A stretch of 64,000 nt of DNA from positions 248,001 through 312,000 of the forward strand of contig NZ_JALDAY010000003.1 in NCBI RefSeq assembly GCF_022698165.1, read 5' to 3'. Origin of the DNA: Streptomyces cylindrosporus. GTDB lineage: Bacteria > Actinomycetota > Actinomycetes > Streptomycetales > Streptomycetaceae. Shown piece by piece: positions 7,984-16,186 of this stretch (its first letter is position 1; the number at the start of each line of letters is the position of its first letter). The notes beneath the pieces are model-generated. The model worked only from the letters and a program-made list of their open reading frames with translations. It searched no databases and had not been told where the DNA came from. The position numbers and the translations under genes are program-made.

Positions 7984-9615
7984 ATGGCAGGCAGCACCCA
8001 CACCGTGTCGAACCAGGCCCCGCCCCTGGTCGGCTACGACGTCTACACCGCCGACCGGGTCCTCACCTCCGCCGTCGACCGCCATCTCCCCCCACCCGTC
8101 CTCGACGAGGCGCACGGCGAGCTCGCCGCCCTGGGCCGGGCCTCCGGGTCCGCCCAGGTGCAGGAGTGGGGGGTCCAGGCCAACGAGCACCCGCCCCGGC
8201 TTCGCACCCACGACCGCTACGGCCACCGCGTCGACGAGGTCGACTTCCACCCCGCCTGGCACCGCCTGCTCGGCAAGGGCGTCGCCGCGGGCCTCACCGC
8301 CGCCTGGAACCGCCCCGGCGGCCATGTCCGCAGAGCGGCCGCGTTCCTGGTCTGGACCCAGGTGGAGGCCGGCAACCTCTGCCCGCTGTCGATGACCCAC
8401 GCCGCCGTCCCCGCGCTGCGCACCGACCCCGCCCTCGCCGAGGAGTGGGAGCCGCGGCTGACCTCCATGATCTACGACCGTGAACTGCGGCCCGCACATC
8501 TCAAGCCGAGCGCCCTGTTCGGGATGGGCATGACGGAGAAGCAGGGCGGCAGCGACGTCCGCGCCAACACCACGGCCGCGACCCCGCTCGCCGAGGCCGG
8601 CACGTACACGCTGACCGGCCACAAGTGGTTTTGCTCGGCCCCCATGTCGGACGGTTTCCTGGTGCTCGCGCAGGCCGAGGCGGGACTCACCTGCTTCCTC
8701 GTCCCGCGCGTCCTGGCGGACGGCTCGCGCAACCCCTTCCTCCTCCAGCGACTCAAGGACAAGCTCGGCAACCGTTCGAACGCCTCCGCGGAGGTCGAGT
8801 TCGCCGGCACCTGGGCCCGGCGGGTCGGCGAGGAGGGCCGCGGGGTGCGCACCATCATCGACATGGTGGCGGCGACCCGGCTGGACTGCGTGCTGGGCTC
8901 GGCGGGTCTGATGCGGCAGGCGGTCGCCCAGGCCGTGCACCACTGCACGCACCGGGAGGCGTTCGGCGCGAAGCTCGTCGACAAGCCGCTGATGCGCAAC
9001 GTGCTGGCCGACCTCGCGCTGGAGTCGGAGGCGGCGACCACCCTCGCGCTGCGGCTCGCGGCCGCCTACGACGACGGCGGCGAGCAGGAGCGGGCGCTGC
9101 TGCGGATCGCCGTACCGGCCGCCAAGTACTGGGTGACCAAGCGCTGTACGCCGGTCACGGTCGAGGCCGCGGAGTGCCTGGGCGGCAACGGGTACGTCGA
9201 GGAGTCGGGGCTGCCCCGGCTGGTGCGCGAGTCGCCGCTCAACTCGGTCTGGGAGGGCGCCGGGAACGTCCAGGCCCTCGACGTCCTGCGGGTGCTCCAG
9301 CGCGAGCCGGGGGCCCTCGACGCCTATCTGCGGGAGGTCGGCAGGGCGCGCGGCGCCGACCACCGGCTGGACGGCGCGATCAAGGGCCTGCTGACCGAAC
9401 TGGCCGATCTGGAGGGCATCGAGGCCCGCGCCCGGCGTCTTACGGAGCGGCTGGCGCTGGTGCTCCAGGGTTCGCTCCTGGTCAGGTTCGCGCCACCCGA
9501 GGTCGCCGACGCCTTCTGCGCGGCGCGGCTGGGCGGCGACGGGGGTGCGGCCTTCGGCACCCTGCCGCACACCCTCGACCTGGCCTCGGTCGTGGAGCGC
9601 GCCCGGCCGGTCTGA
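7984..9615 (+). CDS. AidB-like acyl-CoA dehydrogenase family protein
   Basis: A 543-residue flavoprotein of the acyl-CoA dehydrogenase family, AidB branch. FGMGMTEKQGGSDVRANTT and LKDKLGNRSNASAEVEF are hallmark AidB-branch segments, and AECLGGNGYVEES is the C-terminal ACAD motif. E. coli AidB binds DNA and is part of the alkylation response; the reaction of the actinobacterial members is not settled. ATG 7984 is preferred over an upstream start at 7966. A TACGTT hexamer at 7972-7977 sits six bases before it, so the transcript may be leaderless, and no Shine-Dalgarno sequence is seen. A 13-bp stem terminator follows at 9633. Confidence 0.85.
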   Translation: MAGSTHTVSNQAPPLVGYDVYTADRVLTSAVDRHLPPPVLDEAHGELAALGRASGSAQVQEWGVQANEHPPRLRTHDRYGHRVDEVDFHPAWHRLLGKGVAAGLTAAWNRPGGHVRRAAAFLVWTQVEAGNLCPLSMTHAAVPALRTDPALAEEWEPRLTSMIYDRELRPAHLKPSALFGMGMTEKQGGSDVRANTTAATPLAEAGTYTLTGHKWFCSAPMSDGFLVLAQAEAGLTCFLVPRVLADGSRNPFLLQRLKDKLGNRSNASAEVEFAGTWARRVGEEGRGVRTIIDMVAATRLDCVLGSAGLMRQAVAQAVHHCTHREAFGAKLVDKPLMRNVLADLALESEAATTLALRLAAAYDDGGEQERALLRIAVPAAKYWVTKRCTPVTVEAAECLGGNGYVEESGLPRLVRESPLNSVWEGAGNVQALDVLRVLQREPGALDAYLREVGRARGADHRLDGAIKGLLTELADLEGIEARARRLTERLALVLQGSLLVRFAPPEVADAFCAARLGGDGGAAFGTLPHTLDLASVVERARPV

Positions 9616-9632
9616 CCTGCGGACACGAAAGA

Positions 9633-9670
9633 GCGGGGGTGGTGCTGCGCCGACACGGCACCACCCCCGC
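9633..9670 (+). terminator. 13-bp stem terminator
   Basis: Arms GCGGGGGTGGTGC (9633-9645) and GCACCACCCCCGC (9658-9670) are perfect complements around a 12-base loop. The hairpin begins 17 bases past the acyl-CoA dehydrogenase stop. Confidence 0.75.
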
Positions 9671-9750
9671 CCACTGGCCCGTTCGAGGCCGCGAACGCCG
9701 CTCGGGACGGCGTCGCTCAATATTCAAACAAGCCGGGAGCGTTCACCAGG

Positions 9751-9767
9751 GTTGCAAGGGGTTGCAA
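9751..9767. repeat. GTTGCAA direct/inverted repeat, possible operator
   Basis: GTTGCAA occurs at 9751-9757 and again at 9761-9767, the second extended to the palindrome GTTGCAAC. A related ATTGCAAGG is found at the end of the regulator gene, just before the secreted-protein gene. It may be a binding site of the GAF regulator; this is inference from position. Confidence 0.35.
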
Positions 9768-9909
9768 CTTGCTGCTGTCTGTGGCCGGACCATGCCCGTG
9801 CGTCAGCGACGGAAGGCACTATGAGACGGACAGTCAGGACAGACTCCGGCTCCCGTGTCCGAAACACGACGGGAAACGGTTGTCACGAGCCTTTCTCCCG
9901 GGAGGACCA

Positions 9910-11217
9910 GTGGCGCTCTCGCCGACGGACGTCGCCCAGTTCGCCGTGGTCGACACGGCACGCGCGGCGCGAGTACTGAGCGAGGTCCGGTCGGCCGCCC
10001 TCTCCGGGCAGCGCGCCCCGATCGCGCCGCGCCCGGTGATCGAGCAGTCCTGGGACCGGATGCTGCGCAGCGGCATCGATCCCGAGCACGACCGCCGCTC
10101 CGGGCTGCTGGCCCCCGACGAGGTGCGCCGGCGCCGGGAGAGCACCGAGCTGCGGCACGTCATGCCGGTGCTGCGCGAGGGGCTGCTGTCGGTCGCGGAC
10201 GTCGCCCACCACATCATGGTGGTCGCCGACGAGGACGGCCGGGTGCTGTGGCGGGAGGGCAGTCCGGCGGTGCTGCGCCGGGCCGACGGGCTGGGCTTCG
10301 AACTCGGCGCGGACTGGAGCGAGGACGTCGTCGGGACCAACGGCGTCGGTACACCGGCGGTGGTGCGCCGACCCGTGCAGGTCTTCGCCTCCGAGCACTT
10401 CGTCCGCTCGCAGACCACCTGGACCTGCACCGGCGCCCCCATCACGGACCCCCGGGACGGCCGGCTGCTCGGCGTGGTGGACGTCAGCGGGCCGCTGGAG
10501 ACGATGCATCCGGCGACGCTCGCCTGGGTCGACTCGGTGGCCAAGCTCGCCGAGGCCCGGCTGCGCGAGCTGCATCTGGCCTCGCTGGAGCGGCTGCGCG
10601 CGGTGGCCGCCCCGGTGCTGTCGAGGCTGGGCGGCCGGGCGCTGGCGGTGGACCGGGACGGCTGGACGGCCGCGGTGACCGGAATGCCGTACACGAACCG
10701 GATGTCCCTGCCCAAGTCCCTGTCGGCGGGCCGCCGGTGGCTGGCGCCGCTCGGGCCGTGCTCGGTGGAGCCGCTGGGCGAGGGCTGGCTGATCCGCGCC
10801 TCGGACCAACCGGCGCCGCGGGTCGACACCCGGGTCGTGCTCGACCTGAGCCGGCCGCGGCGCTGGTCGGTGACGGCGACCGGATACGCGGGCTCCTGGA
10901 GCCACGAACTGAGTCCGCGGCACGCCGAGTTGCTGTACCTGCTGGCCCTGCACCGGGACGGACGCAGTGCGGCGGGGCTGGCCGAGGACGTGTTCGGGGA
11001 CCCGGGCCGTACGGTCACCGTGCGCGCCGAGATGTCCCGAATACGGCGCTATCTCGGGGGGTTGCTGGAACACCGGCCCTACCGTTTCGCCGAGCACGCG
11101 GAGGTCGAGGTGCTTCTGCCGGCCGACCCGCACGACCTGCTGCCGCACGCCCGGAGTGTGTCCACCCCGTCTCTCCGAGTGACATCACCGGGCAAAGACA
11201 CGTCATCTTCCGCATAA
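9910..11217 (+). CDS. GAF-domain transcriptional regulator
   Basis: A 435-residue regulator. The middle (about 100-230) is a GAF sensor domain like the N-terminus of AcoR-type activators: HHIMVVADEDGRVLWREGS, DWSEDVVGTNGVGTPAV and TCTGAPITDPRDGRLLGVVD. There is no AAA+ sigma-54 domain. The C-terminal part (about 335-400, ELSPRHAELLYLLALHRDGR, then AEMSRIRRYLGG) reads as a winged-helix DNA-binding domain. Members of this group usually sense small aldehydes, ketones or redox signals, but the ligand here is unknown. GTG 9910 is chosen for the GGGAGGA just upstream; a longer frame from 9769 lacks a ribosome site. Confidence 0.75.
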   Translation: MALSPTDVAQFAVVDTARAARVLSEVRSAALSGQRAPIAPRPVIEQSWDRMLRSGIDPEHDRRSGLLAPDEVRRRRESTELRHVMPVLREGLLSVADVAHHIMVVADEDGRVLWREGSPAVLRRADGLGFELGADWSEDVVGTNGVGTPAVVRRPVQVFASEHFVRSQTTWTCTGAPITDPRDGRLLGVVDVSGPLETMHPATLAWVDSVAKLAEARLRELHLASLERLRAVAAPVLSRLGGRALAVDRDGWTAAVTGMPYTNRMSLPKSLSAGRRWLAPLGPCSVEPLGEGWLIRASDQPAPRVDTRVVLDLSRPRRWSVTATGYAGSWSHELSPRHAELLYLLALHRDGRSAAGLAEDVFGDPGRTVTVRAEMSRIRRYLGGLLEHRPYRFAEHAEVEVLLPADPHDLLPHARSVSTPSLRVTSPGKDTSSSA

Positions 11218-11339
11218 TTGCAAGGTCTTCGTCCCCGTACCCGCCGGACTGCCGTAGCATCCCTCTTCGGGCCACCCCACCTGCTCCTTTGGTCAACACA
11301 CGGACCAATGAACGCAGTTGGCTCGCCTCGGGAGGACCT

Positions 11340-12617
11340 ATGAAGCAGCGTGGCAGGCACCGTCGGCAGAAGCGGGGCAAAGCGCTGCGCGCTTTCCTCG
11401 CCGGGACGGCCCTCGCGCTCACCGCGGCCGCCACCATGATCAGCGCCTCGCAGGCCACGGTGAGCAAGGCCGACGCGGGCGTGAAGGAGCTCGCCGGGTC
11501 CGCCGCCGGGTTCCGGCTGCAGGAGCGGCTGGTCCCGCAGGCCACGCTCGACCGGCTGTCCGCCTCCATGGGCAAGCCGGTCGGTGTGCGGGCCGTGCTC
11601 GACGACGCCGACCGCTCGCTGCGGGTCCCGGCCGACTGCACGGGCGCGGACCGCTCGGCGCTGCCCGTGGTCCCGGTCGCCACGCGCGCGTACTGCTGGG
11701 ACGCCGCCGACACCCGCGGCTGGCGGGCCGGCGCGGTCACCACCTCCGGGGACGCCGACGACGACGGCCACTGGGGCGAGCAGCGGGTGATCCTCGCCGG
11801 CTGGACCCACGACACCGGCAAGGCGGGCCGCACCGGCGTCGCCCGGATCGCGTTCGTGAACGCCGACGTTCCCGCCCACCTCACCTACACCTGGGCACTG
11901 CTCACCGTCCCGGTCGACGGCGGCCGCGACTACCGCGGTCTCCCCTCCGCCGTCTCCGGCCTGGTCTGGTACCAGGGCAAGCTGCTGGTCACCACGGCCG
12001 ACGGCCTCTACGTCTACGACCTGCACCGCATCCAGCGGGCCACCGTGGACAGCGGCCGGGTCGGCAAGGTGCGCGGCGGCTGGTCGGCGTACGGCGCCCG
12101 GTACGTGCTGCCGGCCGTGGGCTCGTACCAGCTCGCCGGAAAGACTCCGCGTCCGGCGGCGATCTCGCTGGACCGCAGCACCGCGCCCGACAGCCTGGTG
12201 GCGAGCGAGCGGGTGGCCGCGGACAGCGACCGGCACACCCGGCTGTGGCGCTACGCCTTCAGCAGCGACCCGGCCCGCGCCGGCCTGCTGGCCACCGACG
12301 CGGCCGGGCGGGCGGTCGCGACGCAGGCGTACGAGACGAAGACCACCGGCGTCAGCGGTGTCCTGTCGTACGGCGGGAACTGGTATCTGGACCGCGCGTC
12401 CGAGACCCGGGACGGCCGCGGCACCCTCTGGCGGCAGAGCTCGCGCGAGGCGCAGGCCACCGAGTGCGGCTCCGACGAGTCGAACCAGTGCTGGAGCGGC
12501 CGCGGGGGCTCCCTGTCCTACTGGGAGGAGACCGGCGAGGTCTGGTCCCAGTCCGGCCGGATGCTCTACGCGCTGCCGCTGAGCTCGGTCGACCGGGCTC
12601 TCGACGACCAGGGCTAG
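11340..12617 (+). CDS. Secreted protein of unknown function
   Basis: A 425-residue exported protein with a basic N-terminus (MKQRGRHRRQKRG), a hydrophobic signal segment (FLAGTALALTAAATMISA) and a probable cleavage after about residue 37. The mature part has Trp/Tyr-rich strands (GLPSAVSGLVWYQGKLLV, GGNWYLDRASETRDGRG) that suggest a beta-propeller-like fold, and cysteines that could pair outside the cell. I do not recognise a catalytic motif. ATG 11340 follows GGGAGGACCT directly. It appears to be its own transcription unit, separated by about 120 bases from the GAF regulator. Confidence 0.7.
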   Translation: MKQRGRHRRQKRGKALRAFLAGTALALTAAATMISASQATVSKADAGVKELAGSAAGFRLQERLVPQATLDRLSASMGKPVGVRAVLDDADRSLRVPADCTGADRSALPVVPVATRAYCWDAADTRGWRAGAVTTSGDADDDGHWGEQRVILAGWTHDTGKAGRTGVARIAFVNADVPAHLTYTWALLTVPVDGGRDYRGLPSAVSGLVWYQGKLLVTTADGLYVYDLHRIQRATVDSGRVGKVRGGWSAYGARYVLPAVGSYQLAGKTPRPAAISLDRSTAPDSLVASERVAADSDRHTRLWRYAFSSDPARAGLLATDAAGRAVATQAYETKTTGVSGVLSYGGNWYLDRASETRDGRGTLWRQSSREAQATECGSDESNQCWSGRGGSLSYWEETGEVWSQSGRMLYALPLSSVDRALDDQG

Positions 12618-12673
12618 CTCCGGGCCCGGACCCCGATCGACAGATCTCCGGCGCGGATGATTCCCTGGCGGGC

Positions 12674-13237
12674 ATGACGAACATCCCCGTGACCACCTGG
12701 TCCCTGGAGCAGACCGCCCCGACCGACGTCCTTCCGGCCGCCGCGCCCGACGGGGACGTGCGGATCGTCCGCTCCGAGGTGCCCTCCCCCGAGTTCAGCC
12801 GTTTCCTGTACGCGTCCGTCGGCGGCGACATCCGCTGGATCGACCGGCTGGGCTGGTCGTACGGGCGGTGGCAGGAGCATCTGGCGCGGCCGGGTGTGGA
12901 GACGTGGGTGGCGTACGACCGGGGCACGCCCGCCGGATACGTGGAGCTGGAGCCGCAGGACGACGGGGTCGTGGAGATCGTCTACTTCGGGCTGATCCCG
13001 GCCTTCCGGGGCCGCCGGATCGGCGGACACCTGCTGTCGTACGGTGCCGCCCGCGCCTGGGACCTCGCCGGGCGCTGGCCGGGGCTGGCCACGACCAAGC
13101 GGGTCTGGCTGCACACCTGCAGCCTGGACGGGGAGCACGCGATGGACAACTACCTGCGCCGCGGCTTCAAGCTCTTCGACACCAAGGTCGAGGAGCAGGC
13201 GGAGGTGGCCGCGCCCGGTCCCTGGCCCGGCGCATAG
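12674..13237 (+). CDS. GNAT-family N-acetyltransferase
   Basis: A 187-residue GNAT protein. The acetyl-CoA pyrophosphate-binding motif A is visible as LIPAFRGRRIGGHLL, preceded by the usual beta-4 strand VVEIVYFG and followed by HTCSLDGEHAMDNYLRRGF, which is the motif B region (aligned Asn-Tyr before the RGF turn). The substrate is not predictable from sequence; a small-molecule amine is likely. ATG 12674 has only a weak ribosome site. The gene lies 56 bases after the secreted protein and ends before a strong terminator that isolates it from the sulfate operon. Confidence 0.8.
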   Translation: MTNIPVTTWSLEQTAPTDVLPAAAPDGDVRIVRSEVPSPEFSRFLYASVGGDIRWIDRLGWSYGRWQEHLARPGVETWVAYDRGTPAGYVELEPQDDGVVEIVYFGLIPAFRGRRIGGHLLSYGAARAWDLAGRWPGLATTKRVWLHTCSLDGEHAMDNYLRRGFKLFDTKVEEQAEVAAPGPWPGA

Positions 13238-13285
13238 CCGGTCTGACCTGCGCGGACAAGACCGCGCGCACGGCATGTGATCGAC

Positions 13286-13320
13286 GACACCCTTGTCTCG
13301 CCCTTCGAGACAAGGGTGTC
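13286..13320 (+). terminator. 15-bp perfect stem terminator
   Basis: Arms GACACCCTTGTCTCG (13286-13300) and CGAGACAAGGGTGTC (13306-13320) are perfectly complementary around a CCCTT loop. It lies between the GNAT gene and the promoter of the sulfate-assimilation operon. Confidence 0.85.
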
Positions 13321-13336
13321 CGCATGGCGGACGAAG

Positions 13337-13367
13337 CTGGACTGTGTCCAGATTGCCGTGACACGCT
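13337..13367 (+). promoter_or_regulatory. Probable promoter/operator of the sulfate-assimilation operon
   Basis: The palindrome CTGGACTGTGTCCAG (six-base arms, 13337-13351) overlaps a candidate -35 (TGGACT, 13338-13343). A candidate -10 (CACGCT, 13362-13367) lies six bases before the leader-peptide ATG at 13374, the spacing of a leaderless transcript. The palindrome could be the site of a sulfur-status regulator (inference). Confidence 0.45.
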
Positions 13368-13373
13368 TCCGTC

Positions 13374-13457
13374 ATGTCTGGAACTGGAATTGCCTTGGTG
13401 AGTCGGCGGCACGTCGACCTCGGCCGCATGTCCAGCGCCATCTGTCCGGCGAGCTGA
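13374..13457 (+). CDS. Leader peptide of the sulfite reductase operon
   Basis: A 27-residue open frame beginning MSGTGIALVSRRHVDL and ending SSAICPAS, followed by TGA. Short peptides with the RRHVDL core and a late cysteine codon occur upstream of sulfur-assimilation genes across streptomycetes and are annotated as putative leader peptides. In mycobacteria, cysteine-rich leaderless small frames attenuate such operons in response to cysteinyl-tRNA. Here the only cysteine is four codons from the end, so ribosome stalling there would place the ribosome at the stop. It has no Shine-Dalgarno and probably starts at the transcript 5' end. It ends 128 bases before the sulfite reductase. Confidence 0.75.
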   Translation: MSGTGIALVSRRHVDLGRMSSAICPAS

Positions 13458-13585
13458 GAGCCACAGCAAAGCCCGACATCTTCCGACATTCCTCTCATCC
13501 CGCGCAACGACGCGCACGTATGCCCATGCGCCCGAACGCGCAGGTCAGAGCCGAATTTCCGCCTGTCCCGAAGGACGTAACCACC

Positions 13586-15283
13586 ATGGCCGCCACCCCG
13601 CAGAACCCTGCCGCCGCGACTCCCCGCCGCAAGGTGAGCCGTCACCGCGGTGAGGGCCAGTGGGCGATGGGGCACTACACCCCGCTCAACGGCAACGAGC
13701 AGTTCAAGAAGGACGACGACGGTCTCAATGTGCGGACACGCATTGAGACGATCTACTCGAAGCGGGGCTTCGACTCGATCGACCCCAACGACCTGCGCGG
13801 CCGTATGCGCTGGTGGGGCCTCTACACCCAGCGCAAGCCCGGGATCGACGGCGGCAAGACCGCGATCCTGGAGCCGGAGGAGCTGGACGACAAGTACTTC
13901 ATGCTGCGGGTGCGGATCGACGGCGGACGCCTCACCACCCGGCAGCTGCGGGTGATCGGCGAGATCTCCCAGGAGTTCGCGCGCGGCAGCGCGGACATCA
14001 CCGACCGGCAGAACATCCAGCTGCACTGGATCCGCATCGAGGACGTCCCGGAGATCTGGGAGCGCCTGGAGGCGGTCGGCCTGTCCACCACCGAGGCCTG
14101 CGGCGACTGCCCGCGTGTCGTCATCGGCTCGCCGGTCGCCGGCATCGCCGAGGACGAGATCATCGACGGCACCTGGGCGATCGACGAGATCCACGAGCGG
14201 TACATCGGCAGCAAGGAGTTCTCCAACCTGCCGCGCAAGTTCAAGACGGCGATCTCCGGCTCCCCGCTGCTCGACGTGGTCCACGAGATCAACGACGTCG
14301 CCTTCGTCGGCGTCGAGCACCCCGAGCACGGCCCCGGCTTCGACCTGTGGGTCGGCGGCGGCCTGTCCACCAACCCGAAGATCGGCGTCCGGCTGGGCGC
14401 CTGGGTGCCGCTGGAGGAGGTCCCGGACGTCTGGGCGGGCGTGGTCGGCATCTTCCGCGACTACGGCTACCGGCGCCTGCGCACCCGCGCCCGCCTGAAG
14501 TTCCTGGTCGCGGACTGGGGCCCGGAGAAGTTCCGCCAGATCCTCCAGGACGAGTACCTCAAGCGCACGCTGGTCGACGGCCCCGCGCCCGCCGAGCCCA
14601 CCGACCGCTGGCGCGACCACGTCGGTGTGCACCGCCAGAAGGACGGCCGCTTCTACGTCGGTTTCGCGCCCCGCGTCGGCCGTGTCGACGGCGCCACCCT
14701 CACGAAGATCGCCGAGGTCGCGGAGGCGCACGGCTCGGGCCGGGTGCGTACCACGGTCGAGCAGAAGATGATCGTCCTCGATGTCGAGGAGGCGCAGGTC
14801 GAGCCGCTGGTCGAGGCCCTGGAGGCGCTGGACCTGACGGCCAAGCCCTCCCCGTTCCGGCGCGGCACCATGGCCTGCACCGGCATCGAGTACTGCAAGC
14901 TCGCCATCGTCGAGACCAAGGCGCGCGGCTCCCAGCTGATCGACGAACTGGAGCGCCGCATCCCGGACTTCGACGAGCCGATCACCATCAACCTCAATGG
15001 CTGCCCGAACGCCTGCGCCCGTATCCAGGTCGCGGACATCGGTCTCAAGGGCCAGCTGGTCCTCAACGACCAGGGCGAGCAGGTCGAGGGCTACCAGGTG
15101 CACCTGGGCGGCGCGCTGGGCCTGGAGGCCGGGTTCGGCCGCAAGGTCCGTGGCCTGAAGGTGACCTCCGAGGAGCTGCCCGACTACGTCGAGCGGGTCC
15201 TGAAGCGGTTCCAGGCCGAGCGCGAGGAGGGCGAGCGGTTCGCCGCCTGGGCCTCCCGCGCCTCCGAGGAGGCCCTCTCGTGA
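13586..15283 (+). CDS. cysI: Ferredoxin-type nitrite/sulfite reductase (siroheme, 4Fe-4S)
   Basis: A 565-residue assimilatory sulfite reductase reducing sulfite to sulfide with six electrons. The siroheme-4Fe-4S ligands are seen as TMACTGIEYCKLA and LNGCPNACARIQ (CX5C ... CX3C). The two-fold repeat typical of the family is present (RGSADITDRQNIQLHWI in the first half, GRVRTTVEQKMIVLDV in the second). Position at the head of the cys genes favours sulfite over nitrite. ATG 13586 follows AAGGACG at 13571; an in-frame ATG at 13520 lacks a ribosome site. Siroheme may be supplied via the chelatase at 22004. The stop overlaps the next start (GTGA). Confidence 0.92.
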   Translation: MAATPQNPAAATPRRKVSRHRGEGQWAMGHYTPLNGNEQFKKDDDGLNVRTRIETIYSKRGFDSIDPNDLRGRMRWWGLYTQRKPGIDGGKTAILEPEELDDKYFMLRVRIDGGRLTTRQLRVIGEISQEFARGSADITDRQNIQLHWIRIEDVPEIWERLEAVGLSTTEACGDCPRVVIGSPVAGIAEDEIIDGTWAIDEIHERYIGSKEFSNLPRKFKTAISGSPLLDVVHEINDVAFVGVEHPEHGPGFDLWVGGGLSTNPKIGVRLGAWVPLEEVPDVWAGVVGIFRDYGYRRLRTRARLKFLVADWGPEKFRQILQDEYLKRTLVDGPAPAEPTDRWRDHVGVHRQKDGRFYVGFAPRVGRVDGATLTKIAEVAEAHGSGRVRTTVEQKMIVLDVEEAQVEPLVEALEALDLTAKPSPFRRGTMACTGIEYCKLAIVETKARGSQLIDELERRIPDFDEPITINLNGCPNACARIQVADIGLKGQLVLNDQGEQVEGYQVHLGGALGLEAGFGRKVRGLKVTSEELPDYVERVLKRFQAEREEGERFAAWASRASEEALS

Positions 15284-15459
15284 GCGAGCGGGCCGCCCCC
15301 TTCTACTGCCCCTACTGCGGCGACGAGGACCTCCGCCCGTCCGAGGAAGGTCACGGCGCGTGGGAATGCGCGGCGTGCAACCGGGCCTTCCAGTTGAAGT
15401 TCCTCGGGCTGCTCGCCCGGGGCCTTCAGCACTCCGAAGCAGGGGGAGACAAGACATGA
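15280..15459 (+). CDS. Small zinc-ribbon protein between sulfite reductase and cysH
   Basis: A 59-residue protein with two CxxC knuckles, CPYCGDED and CAACNRAF, spaced as in a rubredoxin-like or zinc-ribbon fold. GTG 15280 overlaps the sulfite reductase stop, and its own stop overlaps the cysH start (ATGA), so it is coupled on both sides. Such tight coupling suggests it works with the sulfate pathway, perhaps as an electron carrier or assembly factor. The product is otherwise uncharacterised. Metal identity (zinc or iron) cannot be read from sequence. Confidence 0.8.
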   Translation: MSERAAPFYCPYCGDEDLRPSEEGHGAWECAACNRAFQLKFLGLLARGLQHSEAGGDKT

Positions 15460-16166
15460 CCGCGGTGAAGGAAGAACGTACGACCGAGGATCTCAAGGCG
15501 CTCGCCGAGCAGGCGGGACGCGACCTGGAGGACGCCTCCGCCCTGGAGATCCTCCAGTGGGCGGCCGACACCTTCGGCAAGCGCTTCTGCGTGACCTCGT
15601 CCATGGAGGACGCGGTGGTCGCCCACCTCGCCTCCCGGGCCATGCCCGGCGTGGACGTGGTGTTCCTCGACACCGGCTACCACTTCGAGGAGACCATCGG
15701 CACCCGCGACGCGGTCGAGGCCGTGATGGACGTCAACGTCATCACGCTCACCCCGCGCCAGACGGTCGCCGAGCAGGACGCGGAGTACGGCCCCAAGCTG
15801 CACGACCGCGACCCCGACCTGTGCTGCAGGCTGCGCAAGGTCGAGCCGCTGGAGCGGGGCCTCGCGGGCTACCTGGCCTGGGCGACCGGTCTGCGCCGCG
15901 ACGAGTCCCCGACCCGGGCGAACACCCCGGTCGTCGGCTGGGATGAGAAGCGGCAGAAGGTCAAGATCTCGCCGATCGCCCGCTGGACCCAGGACGACGT
16001 GGACGCGTACGTCGCCGAACACGGCGTACTGACGAACCCCCTGCTGATGGACGGCTACGCGTCCGTCGGCTGCGCCCCCTGCACCCGCCGGGTGCTGGCG
16101 GGCGAGGACGCGCGCGCCGGCCGCTGGGCGGGCCGCGCGAAGACCGAGTGCGGGCTGCACGGATGA
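15456..16166 (+). CDS. cysH: CC/CxxC-type APS reductase CysH
   Basis: A 236-residue phosphoadenylyl/adenylyl-sulfate reductase that makes sulfite. Cysteine pairs DLCCRLRK and GCAPCTRR are the four ligands of the 4Fe-4S cluster that marks APS-using enzymes, and the catalytic cysteine is in TECGLHG at the C-terminus. VTSSMEDAV and FLDTGYHFEET line the nucleotide site. The start overlaps the preceding stop by four bases. Presence of the cluster motif implies APS as substrate, although a cysC gene follows (see findings). Confidence 0.92.
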   Translation: MTAVKEERTTEDLKALAEQAGRDLEDASALEILQWAADTFGKRFCVTSSMEDAVVAHLASRAMPGVDVVFLDTGYHFEETIGTRDAVEAVMDVNVITLTPRQTVAEQDAEYGPKLHDRDPDLCCRLRKVEPLERGLAGYLAWATGLRRDESPTRANTPVVGWDEKRQKVKISPIARWTQDDVDAYVAEHGVLTNPLLMDGYASVGCAPCTRRVLAGEDARAGRWAGRAKTECGLHG

Positions 16167-16186
16167 CGACGATTCAGGAGACACAC

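Larger units (their letters stand above)
9616..9909. other. Intergenic region (294 bp)
   Basis: It holds the terminator of the acyl-CoA dehydrogenase gene (9633-9670) and a pair of GTTGCAA repeats (9751-9767) upstream of the GAF regulator. A short basic open frame is possible here but nothing supports it. The rest looks like untranslated leader. Confidence 0.5.

Noticed and set aside
6649..9720. Minus-strand frame of over 1000 codons covering sbnA and the dehydrogenase
   Set aside because: It lies opposite two recognised genes and reads as Arg/Gly/Pro-rich repeats; no motif or start signal.
12614..15673. Minus-strand frame of over 1000 codons opposite sulfite reductase
   Set aside because: Antisense artefact of codon bias; the plus-strand protein is complete with all Fe-S ligands.
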